57,480 nucleotides of DNA, from assembly GCA_027624135.1 (NCBI GenBank), contig JAQBXL010000005.1, positions 1-57,480 on the forward strand, read 5' to 3'. The notes below the pieces were generated by a model that was not told where the DNA came from, made no database searches, and saw only the letters and a program-made list of their open reading frames with translations. The first letter of the stretch is position 1; each line of letters opens with the position of its first letter. The stretch comes from Chloroflexota bacterium (GTDB taxonomy: Bacteria > Chloroflexota > Dehalococcoidia > Lucifugimonadales > UBA3495). Below are positions 24,533 to 32,893 of this stretch, piece after piece. Position numbers and translations under genes: made by a program.

Positions 24533-25534
24533 CTACTCTTTATCCAAAGGCCAGCCGTCTGGCAATTCGCCGACTCCCTCGGCTTGCAAGCGACGCCGTT
24601 CAATCTTGGACTCCACCATGGCCGGACTGAGCAGAAAAGCCAGGGAAGCGATAATCATTAAGACCACGGCCAATGCGCCCAAGCTCACCGGCAACGATGC
24701 CGCGGTGATTATCACGAGAACGGCAGTCGAAACGGTAAGCAGGCCGATGCGAAGCAACCGGGAGCCAACCTTCAAGAAGACAGCAGTGGTCACGGCCATG
24801 GCCAGGAAGATCAGCGCCCTGGCAGTGTCGGAGTCCTGCATCCGTTCAGAGTGGTCGCCCCAGAGTCCTCCCTGCCAGTTCAGGAACAAGACCCATGAGG
24901 TGAGGAAGGGGAATGGCAGCGCAGTCAGCGAAGCCAATAGCCAATCTCTTTTCATCATCTTTAAGATGACGTTGGCCATGATCCACATGGAGAAAGGCAC
25001 GTATCCAATCAGCAGGGCGAAGAACACAACGTTGAAGGGCAACTGTCCGGTTGTTACCAGGGTCCAGGCGCCGTAGCCCAGCGTTATCAAAGACAATAGC
25101 CACGAAAGGGCAGGCGCCGCCAGCGAATAGCCCATCCAAGAGTACGACCATTTGCTGGGAGTCCCGGCCCGCCAGTTGCGCCAGGTCACAAATGCGATCG
25201 CGATCAGCAACAAGCTAACCAAGAAGTATTGACTCCATAGGTGGAGAGCAAAGAGCGAAGCCAGCAAGAAGTGGGGAATCGTCGCCAGGAGCACGTCTCG
25301 CCACACACCGGGGCTATGAACCTCGTACATTCCCCGGGCGACCGCATTGGAAGCGCCCATCTCCTCGACGGCACGGCTCATCGCAGTGTCGTGGTCCACC
25401 CCATCCGCCTCTAACTCGGCGGTTTTATCCTCAAGGTGGGCTTCCAACTCCTGGATGATCTCGTCCTTTTCTGCGGGATCGAGATGGAGCTTACGCGCTA
25501 ACGAGTATAGATAGTTGGGGACCTCGAATGGCAT
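24533..25534 (-). CDS. HAAS-domain membrane protein, partner of PadR regulator
   Basis: A 333-residue protein. The N-terminal HAAS/permease-prefix-like helical domain (about 1-75; YSLARKLHLDPAEKDEIIQELEAHLEDKTAEL) is followed by nine to ten membrane helices. PadR-HAAS pairs are common in Firmicutes and Chloroflexota, where the membrane protein is thought to work with or through the regulator. The precise activity is unknown. It ends 19 bases upstream of the P-loop kinase start. The short spacer to padR contains repeated GCGCTTTAAT. Confidence 0.8.
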   Translation of the reverse strand: MPFEVPNYLYSLARKLHLDPAEKDEIIQELEAHLEDKTAELEADGVDHDTAMSRAVEEMGASNAVARGMYEVHSPGVWRDVLLATIPHFLLASLFALHLWSQYFLVSLLLIAIAFVTWRNWRAGTPSKWSYSWMGYSLAAPALSWLLSLITLGYGAWTLVTTGQLPFNVVFFALLIGYVPFSMWIMANVILKMMKRDWLLASLTALPFPFLTSWVLFLNWQGGLWGDHSERMQDSDTARALIFLAMAVTTAVFLKVGSRLLRIGLLTVSTAVLVIITAASLPVSLGALAVVLMIIASLAFLLSPAMVESKIERRRLQAEGVGELPDGWPLDKE

Positions 25535-25573
25535 GGCGTCTACCTACTCCGCTCTACTGCGCTTTAATGCGCT

Positions 25574-25930
25574 TTAATGCGCTTCAGGCTGCGTGCCCGG
25601 CAGCATGATTCGGTTCATGGCTTTACTGAAGCGCTGCCATTCCGTCAATCGGTCGGCCAAGGCCTGTTGACCCTTAGCGGTGATCAGGTAGTAGCGCCGC
25701 CGCACGTTATTCGGAGTATCTTCCCATCGTCCCTCGATCAACTTAGCCTTTTCGAGTCGGTGGAGGGCTGGGTAGAGGGTGCCCTCTTTAAACGCGAAGT
25801 AGCCGCTGCTTCTCTGGACCATTTCCTTCATGATCTGATAGCCGTACATGGCCTCTTCTTCCAGAAGGGCGAGGAGCAGGGTCTCGGTGTTGCCTTTCAG
25901 CATTTCTTGTTGAAGCATCTCGATACTCAT
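25574..25930 (-). CDS. PadR family transcriptional regulator
   Basis: A 118-residue winged-helix repressor of the short PadR subfamily 2 type. Landmarks are LLLALLEEEAMYGYQIMKEM, the recognition region FAFKEGTLYPALHRLEKAKLIEGRW, and the wing RRRYYLITAKGQQAL. A C-terminal helix mediates dimerisation. Upstream, ACTAC and GTAGT form an inverted pair 15 bases apart around 25945-25972 and could be its operator (weak). It leads the HAAS gene, and the pair is probably self-regulated. Confidence 0.9.
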   Translation of the reverse strand: MSIEMLQQEMLKGNTETLLLALLEEEAMYGYQIMKEMVQRSSGYFAFKEGTLYPALHRLEKAKLIEGRWEDTPNNVRRRYYLITAKGQQALADRLTEWQRFSKAMNRIMLPGTQPEAH

Positions 25931-26038
25931 CCAGCTTCGGGTAGATGACTACTAACGAATCTTTAAGGTAGTATGTGCGGCCATTTTATGAACCGGAAAG
26001 GATAGGGTCAAGAGGAAAAGGCGGGCCTAAAACCGAGG

Positions 26039-26302
26039 CTAAATCCTTGAGACTACAAATTCCCGCAGCAAGAATATTATGATCAAGACTGCCATGGGGC
26101 TGAAGTCGAAGCCGCCAAAGCTAGGCAAGGTGCGACGGATAGGTCCGAGGATCGGTTCCGTGACCTGGTTCACCAGGTTATTGGCGCTGATAAGGATGGG
26201 ATGGGGCCTAGCGCCGGACAATGGAATTATGAATGAGAGGATGACCCTAGCGAAGATGGCAACGGTCAAAAGGTTTAAGATTAGATTGAGCAGTTCGGCC
26301 AA
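26039..26302 (-). CDS. YggT family membrane protein
   Basis: Small inner-membrane protein (87 residues) with two hydrophobic segments separated by the conserved NNLVNQVTEPILGPIRRTLP loop typical of YggT/YlmG. These proteins are linked to division-site or osmotic functions in other bacteria. It lies 12 bases downstream of proC, a neighbourhood (proC-yggT) also seen near division genes in many genomes. Confidence 0.9.
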   Translation of the reverse strand: MAELLNLILNLLTVAIFARVILSFIIPLSGARPHPILISANNLVNQVTEPILGPIRRTLPSFGGFDFSPMAVLIIIFLLREFVVSRI

Positions 26303-26314
26303 TTCTGCGCCCCT

Positions 26315-27148
26315 TTACCCTTGTCCTAATTGGATGGATTTTCGGTAGGCAGCGTCCACAGCGCTAACGATGGCTGCGGGAACGCCTTGGTCTTCCAACA
26401 CACGAAGAGCCTCGGCGGTGGTTCCCGCCGGGGAAACGACCATGTCCTTCGCCTCAGCCGGGTGCATGCCGGTCTCCATGAGCAATTTTGTGCTGCCATA
26501 GACAGTCTGTAAGACTAAGGTGCGGGCCATATCCCTGGGCAGGCCCACGTAGACCCCGGCATCGATCAGCGCTTCGATGAACAAGAAAACATAGGCTGGC
26601 CCGCTGGCGCTGAGGGCAGTGGCCATATCCAGGTATTTCTCGTCTGAGACATAAATCTCCTGACCAATCGTCCCCAGCACCGACTTGGTCATTGCCTTTT
26701 TTGAATCATCAACGCCCTCGGAGCAGGTCCAGAGGGTCATGCCGGCGCCTATCTGGGCTGGAGTGTTGGGCATCACGCGGACGACCGATCTGTGGCCCAA
26801 ACCATTGGACAACGTTTCCATCTTGGCCCCGGCGACTATCGAGAGCGCGGCTTGCTGGGAATCCAGATGGCCCTTCAACTGCCCCATCACATGGCCGAGG
26901 TCTTGGGGCTTCACGGCCAACACCAACAGGTCGGCATTTTTGGCCAACTTCACGTTGTCGGCGTCTGCGGTGACACCGAACTGGCTTGATAGGTACTCGC
27001 GCCGCTCGGCCACCGGTTCACCGACGCTAATATCTTCGGGGGACGCAAGTTTGCCGGACAAGACGCCGTGGAGGATGGCTTCCGCCATCTTGCCTCCACC
27101 GATGAACGTCACTTTCATAGGAACGTCATTTTCATTTGATGGGTCCAT
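26315..27148 (-). CDS. proC: Pyrroline-5-carboxylate reductase
   Basis: Last step of proline biosynthesis: NAD(P)H reduction of 1-pyrroline-5-carboxylate. The 277 residues contain the Rossmann motif VTFIGGGKMAEAIL, the VLAVKPQDL block, VRVMPNTPAQIGAGMT, and the C-terminal signature ATALSASGPAYVFLFIEALIDAGV with VSPAGTTAEALRVLE. The start may be 27148 or, by homology, ATG 27118 (MKVTFIGGG). AGAGG sits very close to the first, and the second lacks a clear box. Confidence 0.95.
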   Translation of the reverse strand: MDPSNENDVPMKVTFIGGGKMAEAILHGVLSGKLASPEDISVGEPVAERREYLSSQFGVTADADNVKLAKNADLLVLAVKPQDLGHVMGQLKGHLDSQQAALSIVAGAKMETLSNGLGHRSVVRVMPNTPAQIGAGMTLWTCSEGVDDSKKAMTKSVLGTIGQEIYVSDEKYLDMATALSASGPAYVFLFIEALIDAGVYVGLPRDMARTLVLQTVYGSTKLLMETGMHPAEAKDMVVSPAGTTAEALRVLEDQGVPAAIVSAVDAAYRKSIQLGQG

Positions 27149-27277
27149 TCCTCTCAGGAAATCGGTCAGCGATCAACAACAATCAACCGCAAGCGCCCGT
27201 AGACACAGGGCATCATTATAGCACCGAAGCTGAGACGCAAAGCGTGGGCGAGGTCATTAATGATTGGTTTAAACAGC

Positions 27278-28294
27278 TCAGAAATCGGCGAGACCGTTGC
27301 CCTGCGCGAGGGCCACCGCCAGCCGTATCGCCTCCAACATGCTCTCGTGGCTGGCCACCCCTTTGCCTGCGATATCGAAGGCAGTGCCGTGGTCAACGGA
27401 GGTCCGCACGAAGGGCAGACCCAGGTTGGCGGTGATACTCTCTTCAAAACCGTAGACCTTGACCGGGATATGTCCCTGGTCGTGGTACATACACAGTACG
27501 GCGTCGTATTGATTCTGGATCGCCTGGTGGAAGATGATGTCGGCCGGCACTGGGCCGACGGCGTTGATGCCCTCTTCTTGGGCGGCCTTGACCGCCGGGG
27601 CGATCTCCTCGGCTTCTTCGTCGCCCATCAGGCCGCCGTCGCTGCCGTGGGGGTTGAGGGCCGCAGCCGCGATCCTTGGATTCTGGAAACCGAACTTCAC
27701 GAAGCTCTCATGGGTCAACCTCAAGTAATCCAGTACCCGTTCTTTCTTGACCAGATCGCAGGCCAGACGCAGCGAACGGTGGGTGCTGAGGTGCACCACC
27801 CGCAGGTTTTTGGCCATCAGCATGGTGGCCACGAGCTTGGTCTTGGATAGTTCCTGCAATAGCTCCATGTGGCCGATGGACTTGTAGCCCGCCAGACTGG
27901 CCGCTTCCTTATTTAATGGAGCAGTCGCCAAGGCGTCGACAACGCCGGCCAAAGCCAACTCTCCAGCCTTGGTGACCCATTCCATGGCCGCTTTGCCGCA
28001 GGTGGGATTGATCTGCCCCACTGTGATGTCTTCCGGGTTCAAGTTGTGGATGTCCACAACGTCGATGACGCCGGGATCCAGCCCGGCGGCGGCGGGGTCA
28101 TTGGTCTCGTTGATCCGGACCGCGACGCCCGTTAGGGACACCGCTTGCTCCATAGAGTACACGTTGCCCACCACCAAGGGGCGGCAGGTCTTGTACACCT
28201 GGGGATCAGCCATGGCTTTGACGACCACTTCAGGACCGATGCCACAGGGGTCTCCCATGGTGATCGCTATGGCCGGTTTTTGATCTTTATTCAT
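27278..28294 (-). CDS. pdxA: 4-hydroxythreonine-4-phosphate dehydrogenase
   Basis: NAD-dependent enzyme of the DXP-dependent pyridoxal 5'-phosphate pathway (338 residues). It begins PAIAITMGDPCGIGPEVVVK. Metal-binding histidines are in SIGHMELLQ, MYHDQGHIPVK and the C-terminal VRTSVDHGTAFDIAGKG block. GGAGGAATAAGAC provides a good ribosome-binding site before ATG 28294. The leader carries a 10-base triple repeat. Confidence 0.95.
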   Translation of the reverse strand: MNKDQKPAIAITMGDPCGIGPEVVVKAMADPQVYKTCRPLVVGNVYSMEQAVSLTGVAVRINETNDPAAAGLDPGVIDVVDIHNLNPEDITVGQINPTCGKAAMEWVTKAGELALAGVVDALATAPLNKEAASLAGYKSIGHMELLQELSKTKLVATMLMAKNLRVVHLSTHRSLRLACDLVKKERVLDYLRLTHESFVKFGFQNPRIAAAALNPHGSDGGLMGDEEAEEIAPAVKAAQEEGINAVGPVPADIIFHQAIQNQYDAVLCMYHDQGHIPVKVYGFEESITANLGLPFVRTSVDHGTAFDIAGKGVASHESMLEAIRLAVALAQGNGLADF

Positions 28295-28310
28295 GTCTTA
28301 TTCCTCCAAG

Positions 28311-28340
28311 CAGGACCGAGCAGGACCGAGCAGGACCAGA
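28311..28340. repeat. Three tandem 10-bp repeats in the pdxA leader
   Basis: CAGGACCGAG is repeated at 28311 and 28321, with a near copy (CAGGACCAGA) at 28331. The array lies about 15 bases upstream of the pdxA ribosome-binding site and would be transcribed. Confidence 0.85.
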
Positions 28341-28426
28341 CGTGCAAATAGGCACGTGAAGTCCTATCTAACGAATATCGATGCGTCTTGAATGGTTATG
28401 TAACGAAGGGGCCCATATGCGCCGAA

Positions 28427-28435
28427 ATTATAGCA
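28427..28435 (-). promoter_or_regulatory. Extended -10 promoter for pdxA
   Basis: On the minus strand TGCTATAAT (28435-28427) is a perfect extended -10 element. No good -35 is seen, as is common for this promoter type. The predicted leader is about 125 nt. Confidence 0.55.
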
Positions 28436-28486
28436 CGGGCTGGGTTTTATGCCCCATGAATTATATGGTATGTTGATAGCCCTTAA

Positions 28487-28522
28487 GAAAAAAGAGCCCC
28501 CGGCATGGTCGCCGGAGGCTCT
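28487..28522 (-). terminator. Intrinsic terminator downstream of nrdJ
   Basis: On the minus strand an AGAGCC-TCCGGC / GCCGG-GGGCTCT stem (28522-28511 with 28504-28493, one mismatch) is followed by six U residues (28492-28487). The 180 bases between it and the nrdJ stop show no gene. Confidence 0.8.
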
Positions 28523-28701
28523 GGGAAGGCAGCCAGGCTGGCGCAGGAACCGCACCGCACATGAGACTCGATTAGCCGCAGCAGCAGTCGGCCTCCACAC
28601 CACACAACCTGCGTCAGCCAGGCCCACCCGATATTTCTATTTAAGAATCTTCCTTTCTGTTTCTTCTCTCCCCGTATCTGATAGCGCGGCGCCTTGAGGC
28701 G

Positions 28702-31131
28702 TTATTCGCACTTGTTCCAGCCGCAGGCGACGCACTTCATGCATCCTTCTTCAAATATGACCGGTGTGTTGCACTCTGGGCATTTGCGGGCGTTCAGTAT
28801 CTCTTTAGCATGTCCATTGCCGTTCCCGTTGCCATTCCCGTTAGGGGCTAACTGGGGCGTGAATTTCAACTGCACTTCGCTGGACTCGGCGTCCTCGCCA
28901 TGGTCATGCCCATCGCCGGTGTGACGCTCCAGAGCTAGGGCCACCGCGTCGGGGCCAGAGCGCACGAGGGTGCCTTCGTCCCATGCCGGGCAACAGGTGA
29001 TTCCACGCAGTTGATCGATGACTATTTTGGGCTCGATACCCGAACGCAAGGCCAGAGAGACCAGCCGGGATATCGCCTCCAACTGGGCCGAGTCGCAACC
29101 GCCTGCTTTGCCCAGGTTTCCGAATACCTCGAATGGCGTATCTGCCTCATCGAAGTTGATCGTCACGTACATATTGCCGTGACCGGTGCGCACCCGTTCG
29201 GTGACGCCACGTATGGACTGAGGCCGTTGACGAGGCGTCAGGATGTCTTCGGCAGCGACATCTTCTGAATCCGCCTTGCCGGTCTCGCCGGTGCTGAGCA
29301 CCTGGCCGGACTTGCTGCCGTCACGGTAGATGGTGATGCCTTTGCAACCCAACTCATAGGCGAGCAGGTAGGCGCCCGCCACCTCTTCCACGGTTGCGTG
29401 GTTGGGGAAGTTGATCGTCTTGGAAACTGAATTATCGACGTACTTCTGGACCGCGCCCTGCATCTTTACGTGCCACTCAGGAGCGATGCCATGGGAAACG
29501 CGGAAGACGTCTTTCACCCATTGGGGGATGTCCATGTGCTCCAGGCTGCCGGTCCGGGCCAGGTCTTCCATCAGCTCATCTGTGTAGAAACCTTCCTGCC
29601 GGGCCACTGCCTCGAAGTAGGGGTTGCCCTCCACCAGCTTGGTGTTGTCCATGACGTTCCGCACATAACTCAAGGCAAACAACGGCTCGATGCCGCTGGA
29701 GGCCCCGGCGATGATGCTGATCGTGCCAGTGGGCGCGATGGTGGTCGGGGCCGAGTTGCGCATGGGCCGTCCAGGCCCAGGCCGGCTGTAGATGCTGCCT
29801 TCCCAAGCCGGGAATGACCCCCGGACACGGGCCAAGTCCGAAGACGCCTGATGGGTCTTCTCTTGGATATGGCGCATCACGTCTTCCGCCGTTTGCAAGG
29901 CCTCTTCGGAGTCGTATCTCACGCCCAGTTCTATCAATAGATCAGAAAACCCCATCACGCCAAGGCCGATGCGCCGGGTTTTCTTGCTCATCTCCTCGAT
30001 CTCAGGGATAGGGTATCTGTTCATGTCGATGACGTTGTCCAACAGATGGACGGCGATCTCGATGGTCTCGTCCAATCGCTCCCAGTTAATCACCGTGTCA
30101 CCGTCGGCAATCGTCACCATCCGGGCCACGTTTATCGATGCCAGATTGCATGACTCGTAGGGCAACAACGGCTGCTCGCCGCACGGGTTGGTACTCTCGA
30201 TCACACCCAACTGGGGGTTGGGGTTGTCCCGGTTGATCAAGTCCAAGAAGATCAGTCCGGGATCGCCAGTCTTCCAGGCCATTTTGGTCAACAGGTCGAA
30301 CACTTCTTTGGCATTGCGCTGGCCGGTGACTTCTCCAGTACGCGGGTTGACAAGGTCGTATTCCTGACCGGCCTTGACCCGCTCCATGAAGTCTTTGTTG
30401 ACGGCAACCGAAATATTGAAGTTGCTCAGGTTCAGGCCGTCTTCCTTGGCTTTTATGAATTTTTCAACGTCCGGATGGTTGACGTTCAAGATTCCCATAT
30501 TGGCGCCGCGGCGAGTGCCGCCCTGTTTCACCACATCAGTCGCGGCGTCAAAGGCGCGGATGAAGCTGACGGGACCGCTGGCGATTCCACCGGTGGAGCC
30601 CACCACATCGCCCTCAGGCCGCAGACGGCTGAAGGAGAACCCGGTGCCGCCGCCGCTCTTATGGATCAAGGCGGTCTGCTTAACCTTGTCGAAGATGGAG
30701 TCCAAGGCGTCATCGATGGGCAACACGAAACACGCCGACAATTGCTGTAGTTCCCGGCCTGCATTCATCAGGGTGGGGGAATTCGGCAAAAGCTCCAACC
30801 GCTGCATCGCCAATTGGAACCGATCTTCCGTGGCCTGACGCTCCTGCTCGGTGGCGCCGTATTTCAGGTCGGCCTCGGACAGGTTCTTGGCGACCCGGCG
30901 GAACATGCCCACCGAATCTTCTAAGATATTGCCCTCTCTGTCTTTGGAAAGGTACCGCCTTTGCAGCACCACATTAGCGTTTTCGGTCAATTCTGTGGAC
31001 CGTTCGTTGGTTTGTTGGGCTATCCCAGCGGCTTCTAATGCCGTTGCAATGCGTCGGCGCCTTTCAGCTATCGCTTGAATCTCTACTGAAATCGCTACAT
31101 GGGTTTTGGGTTCTTGATGAGTGGCGGTCAT
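28702..31131 (-). CDS. nrdJ: Adenosylcobalamin-dependent ribonucleotide reductase (class II)
   Basis: Reduces ribonucleotides to deoxyribonucleotides using a B12 radical (809 residues). Class II hallmarks include the ATP-binding start, HKSGGGTGFSFSRLRPEGD, the active-site block ESTNPCGEQPLLPYESCNLASIN, the loop GLGVMGFSDLL and SAPTTIAPTGTISIIAGASS. The C-terminus, after a Gly-Asn linker, is a zinc-ribbon-like CPECNT...CMKCVACGWNKC that renews the catalytic thiols. No NrdB-type radical subunit or NrdG activase is nearby, as expected. It is controlled by nrdR, encoded upstream on the same strand. Confidence 0.97.
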   Translation of the reverse strand: MTATHQEPKTHVAISVEIQAIAERRRRIATALEAAGIAQQTNERSTELTENANVVLQRRYLSKDREGNILEDSVGMFRRVAKNLSEADLKYGATEQERQATEDRFQLAMQRLELLPNSPTLMNAGRELQQLSACFVLPIDDALDSIFDKVKQTALIHKSGGGTGFSFSRLRPEGDVVGSTGGIASGPVSFIRAFDAATDVVKQGGTRRGANMGILNVNHPDVEKFIKAKEDGLNLSNFNISVAVNKDFMERVKAGQEYDLVNPRTGEVTGQRNAKEVFDLLTKMAWKTGDPGLIFLDLINRDNPNPQLGVIESTNPCGEQPLLPYESCNLASINVARMVTIADGDTVINWERLDETIEIAVHLLDNVIDMNRYPIPEIEEMSKKTRRIGLGVMGFSDLLIELGVRYDSEEALQTAEDVMRHIQEKTHQASSDLARVRGSFPAWEGSIYSRPGPGRPMRNSAPTTIAPTGTISIIAGASSGIEPLFALSYVRNVMDNTKLVEGNPYFEAVARQEGFYTDELMEDLARTGSLEHMDIPQWVKDVFRVSHGIAPEWHVKMQGAVQKYVDNSVSKTINFPNHATVEEVAGAYLLAYELGCKGITIYRDGSKSGQVLSTGETGKADSEDVAAEDILTPRQRPQSIRGVTERVRTGHGNMYVTINFDEADTPFEVFGNLGKAGGCDSAQLEAISRLVSLALRSGIEPKIVIDQLRGITCCPAWDEGTLVRSGPDAVALALERHTGDGHDHGEDAESSEVQLKFTPQLAPNGNGNGNGNGHAKEILNARKCPECNTPVIFEEGCMKCVACGWNKCE

Positions 31132-31149
31132 TTCGCTGTTCCTCTTTAG

Positions 31150-31345
31150 TCTCTTTCCGGCCGATGCCGGAATACAAATAGCCGGGGTCTCTATCTATCC
31201 GCGGATGCCATCCGCTTATGGTTAGCCAGTCAAACCACCTCTAACAGAGGCGTCCTTCGACGGGCTTAGAATCAGCGGATTCAAAAGAGTATTACGTCTC
31301 TGCCTCCGCGTTGCCAGCGAAGGCCGGTATCCAGGGGTTACCACC
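31150..31345. repeat. Remnants of dispersed intergenic palindromic repeats in the nrdJ leader
   Basis: The segment TTGCCAGCGAAGGCCGGTAT followed by CCAGGGG (31311-31337) resembles the abundant bacterial intergenic repeat that mistranslates as PAKAGIQ. GCGTCCTTCGACGGGCTTAG (31250-31269) resembles the TCCTTCGACAGGCTCAGGA class of repeat. CCGGCCGATGCCGGAAT (31158-31174) is a further partial palindrome. They look like decayed copies, together occupying most of the long nrdJ 5' leader. Confidence 0.5.
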
Positions 31346-31467
31346 GGTCTTTTACCGGTCTATTATTTGTAGCATCGAGGGTCTAGATTTTTCGCCTCCG
31401 GAATGTCAGCCCGACCGGGTATTGGCGGAGACAACCTGGCGAAGAAACCGGGGGTTAAAAACACCAC

Positions 31468-31522
31468 CTACAACATATCACATCAGGTGCTTGATTATGT
31501 TGCATACCACAACATGATGTGG
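31468..31522. promoter_or_regulatory. Candidate NrdR-box cluster upstream of nrdJ
   Basis: CCACAACATGATGTGG (31507-31522) is a near-perfect 16-bp palindrome fitting the NrdR pattern CwAtATaTwGtg with few mismatches. CTACAACATATCACAT (31468-31483) and an inverted TGCAACATAATCAAG (31504-31490) repeat the CAACATnATCA half-site. They lie about 30-85 bases after the predicted start of nrdJ transcription. Confidence 0.6.
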
Positions 31523-31557
31523 TCGGTGTCTTGAATGCTACAAAACTTAGTAGGCGG

Positions 31558-31587
31558 ATTCTAACCTTGGGGTTTAAGAGAAGTCAA
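31558..31587 (-). promoter_or_regulatory. nrdJ promoter
   Basis: On the minus strand TTGACT (31587-31582) and TAGAAT (31563-31558) are 18 bases apart. The transcript would begin near 31551, giving a leader of about 420 nt that carries the NrdR-like boxes and repeat remnants. Confidence 0.55.
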
Positions 31588-31770
31588 GAGAAACCTGGGG
31601 AATCTTGAGGACCAAAATCTGCGGATCTTGCGGATCTGAAGGAATTGCCCGAGGTCTGGTGAGGGGGTGTCGAACGGGGGATCAACGCAGTAAGGCGGCG
31701 ATGGAATCTTCGTTTGGCGCCGTTGGCAGGGCTAGATCAACGGGCCAAATATCAAGAAGATCCGAAAGCA

Positions 31771-31801
31771 ATATGAGGCAGGTCCAAGGCCTGCCTCATA
31801 T
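31771..31801. other. Perfect 12-bp stem-loop between the small gene and nrdJ
   Basis: ATATGAGGCAGG (31771-31782) pairs perfectly with CCTGCCTCATAT (31790-31801) around a 7-base loop. No U tract follows on either strand. It lies about 70 bases after the stop of the 84-residue minus-strand gene and could be an mRNA 3' stabiliser or weak terminator. Otherwise the 31132-31871 intergenic stretch has only the repeats, boxes and promoter listed. Confidence 0.6.
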
Positions 31802-31871
31802 CAAAGACGCTTCTGTCTAAATAAGCCTCTTGCGGGGATAACGGAACGCGGGAACCAGCGAAGATCGGAGC

Positions 31872-32126
31872 TTAGAGTCCGTATTCCTCATCTTCACGGT
31901 TCGCGTTGCCCAGCCAGCAAGTGGCCAGACTGGCCCGGCAGACCTGGTCAAGCTCTTCTTGAATCTCGGCGATGCGGTTTCCCGAAAACATCCGGTCCAT
32001 CAGTTCCGCGCCTTCCGGCACGGCGGGTACCGTCTCAGCCAACATCTGGATCTCCAGATCGTGGGCCTGGTTGTTAAGGGTTAAGAGCCTGGTTAGAGCA
32101 GAGTACTGCAAGCTGCCGTTCATCAT
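31872..32126 (-). CDS. Hypothetical protein (84 residues) between nrdR and nrdJ
   Basis: Not recognised. ATG 32126 is preceded by AAGGAG with ideal spacing. The protein is acidic and probably mostly helical (LTRLLTLNNQAHDLEIQMLA, then RIAEIQEELDQVCRASLA), with two cysteines and no membrane segment. Its place between nrdR and nrdJ, in the same direction, suggests co-expression with nucleotide-reduction genes. Whether it has a role there is unknown. Confidence 0.65.
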   Translation of the reverse strand: MMNGSLQYSALTRLLTLNNQAHDLEIQMLAETVPAVPEGAELMDRMFSGNRIAEIQEELDQVCRASLATCWLGNANREDEEYGL

Positions 32127-32224
32127 ACGAGTCTCCTTGGATAAATGGGTAAATAATCGATTAATGCTGCTGGTTTTCCGCTGTCCGATAATATTGCTTC
32201 GAATGATTCCTGTTTATACCCGCG

Positions 32225-32851
32225 CTATGGAGCGGGATCAGGCTGGTCGATAAGACCGCCCTGGGTCTCGGCGTTTTGCCGGCTGCCCGAATTTTTCTTG
32301 CTAATCCCTTTTTTCTGGACTGGCCGAAATTCCGCTTCCGGCCCTACTGATCTCCGGCGTCCTTTCTTGGGCAGGGCCGGGGGCATGTCCAGAAGAGGTA
32401 GTTGGGACTCGTCTCGTAGGTCCCGGACCACTTGTTCAAAACTCTCTATATCCTGGAAGTCCCGATAGACGCTGGCGTATCGGATGTAAGCCACCCGGTC
32501 CAATTCCCGGAGGCGTTCCATGACCAAGGTGCCTAGGACCGTGGTCGAAACTTCCATGTTACCCATGTGTTGTAATTCGGCCTCAATATCTTCGACCATC
32601 TTGTCGATCGTACGAGAGGCGACGGGCCTTTTAGTGCAGGCTTTTCTGATTCCTGAGCTGAGTTTTTCACGGCTGAATTCCTCTCTTCGGTTATCTTGCT
32701 TAGACACCATCAAGGGGGCGGCTTGAACCCGTTCGTAGGTGGTGAACCGCAGTTCACAACTCTGGCATTCGCGCCGGCGGCGGATCCCGCTCTCGGCCAC
32801 CCGGGAGTCGGTGACCTTGGAATGAGGATGGCCACAATATGGGCAGTGCAT
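32225..32851 (-). CDS. nrdR: Transcriptional repressor NrdR
   Basis: Nucleotide-sensing repressor of ribonucleotide reductase genes (208 residues). The N-terminal zinc ribbon (CPYCGHPHSKVTDSRV, then RRRECQSCELRFTTYERV) is followed by an ATP-cone domain (about 46-140; FSREKLSSGIRKACTKRPV). NrdR is usually about 150 residues. Here an extra basic, low-complexity tail of about 55 residues follows (PKKGRRRSVGPEAEFRP and onward), of unknown function. Start ATG 32851. Candidate NrdR boxes lie at its own promoter. Confidence 0.96.
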   Translation of the reverse strand: MHCPYCGHPHSKVTDSRVAESGIRRRRECQSCELRFTTYERVQAAPLMVSKQDNRREEFSREKLSSGIRKACTKRPVASRTIDKMVEDIEAELQHMGNMEVSTTVLGTLVMERLRELDRVAYIRYASVYRDFQDIESFEQVVRDLRDESQLPLLDMPPALPKKGRRRSVGPEAEFRPVQKKGISKKNSGSRQNAETQGGLIDQPDPAP

Positions 32852-32893
32852 TTCTTGGTCGTTTTTTTAGATTATTTTTATATTCGTTTAATT

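Noticed and set aside
28364-28627. 87-residue minus-strand open frame after nrdJ
   Set aside because: It runs through the nrdJ terminator hairpin and the pdxA promoter and has no ribosome-binding site.
31132-31550. Cobalamin riboswitch ahead of the B12-dependent nrdJ
   Set aside because: I looked for the B12-box and surrounding conserved segments on the minus strand and did not find them. The region is better explained by repeat remnants and NrdR-like sites.
31605-31820. 71-residue plus-strand open frame with a CxxC start
   Set aside because: It overlaps the nrdJ promoter and the 12-bp stem-loop on the opposite strand, starts with TTG and has no ribosome-binding site.
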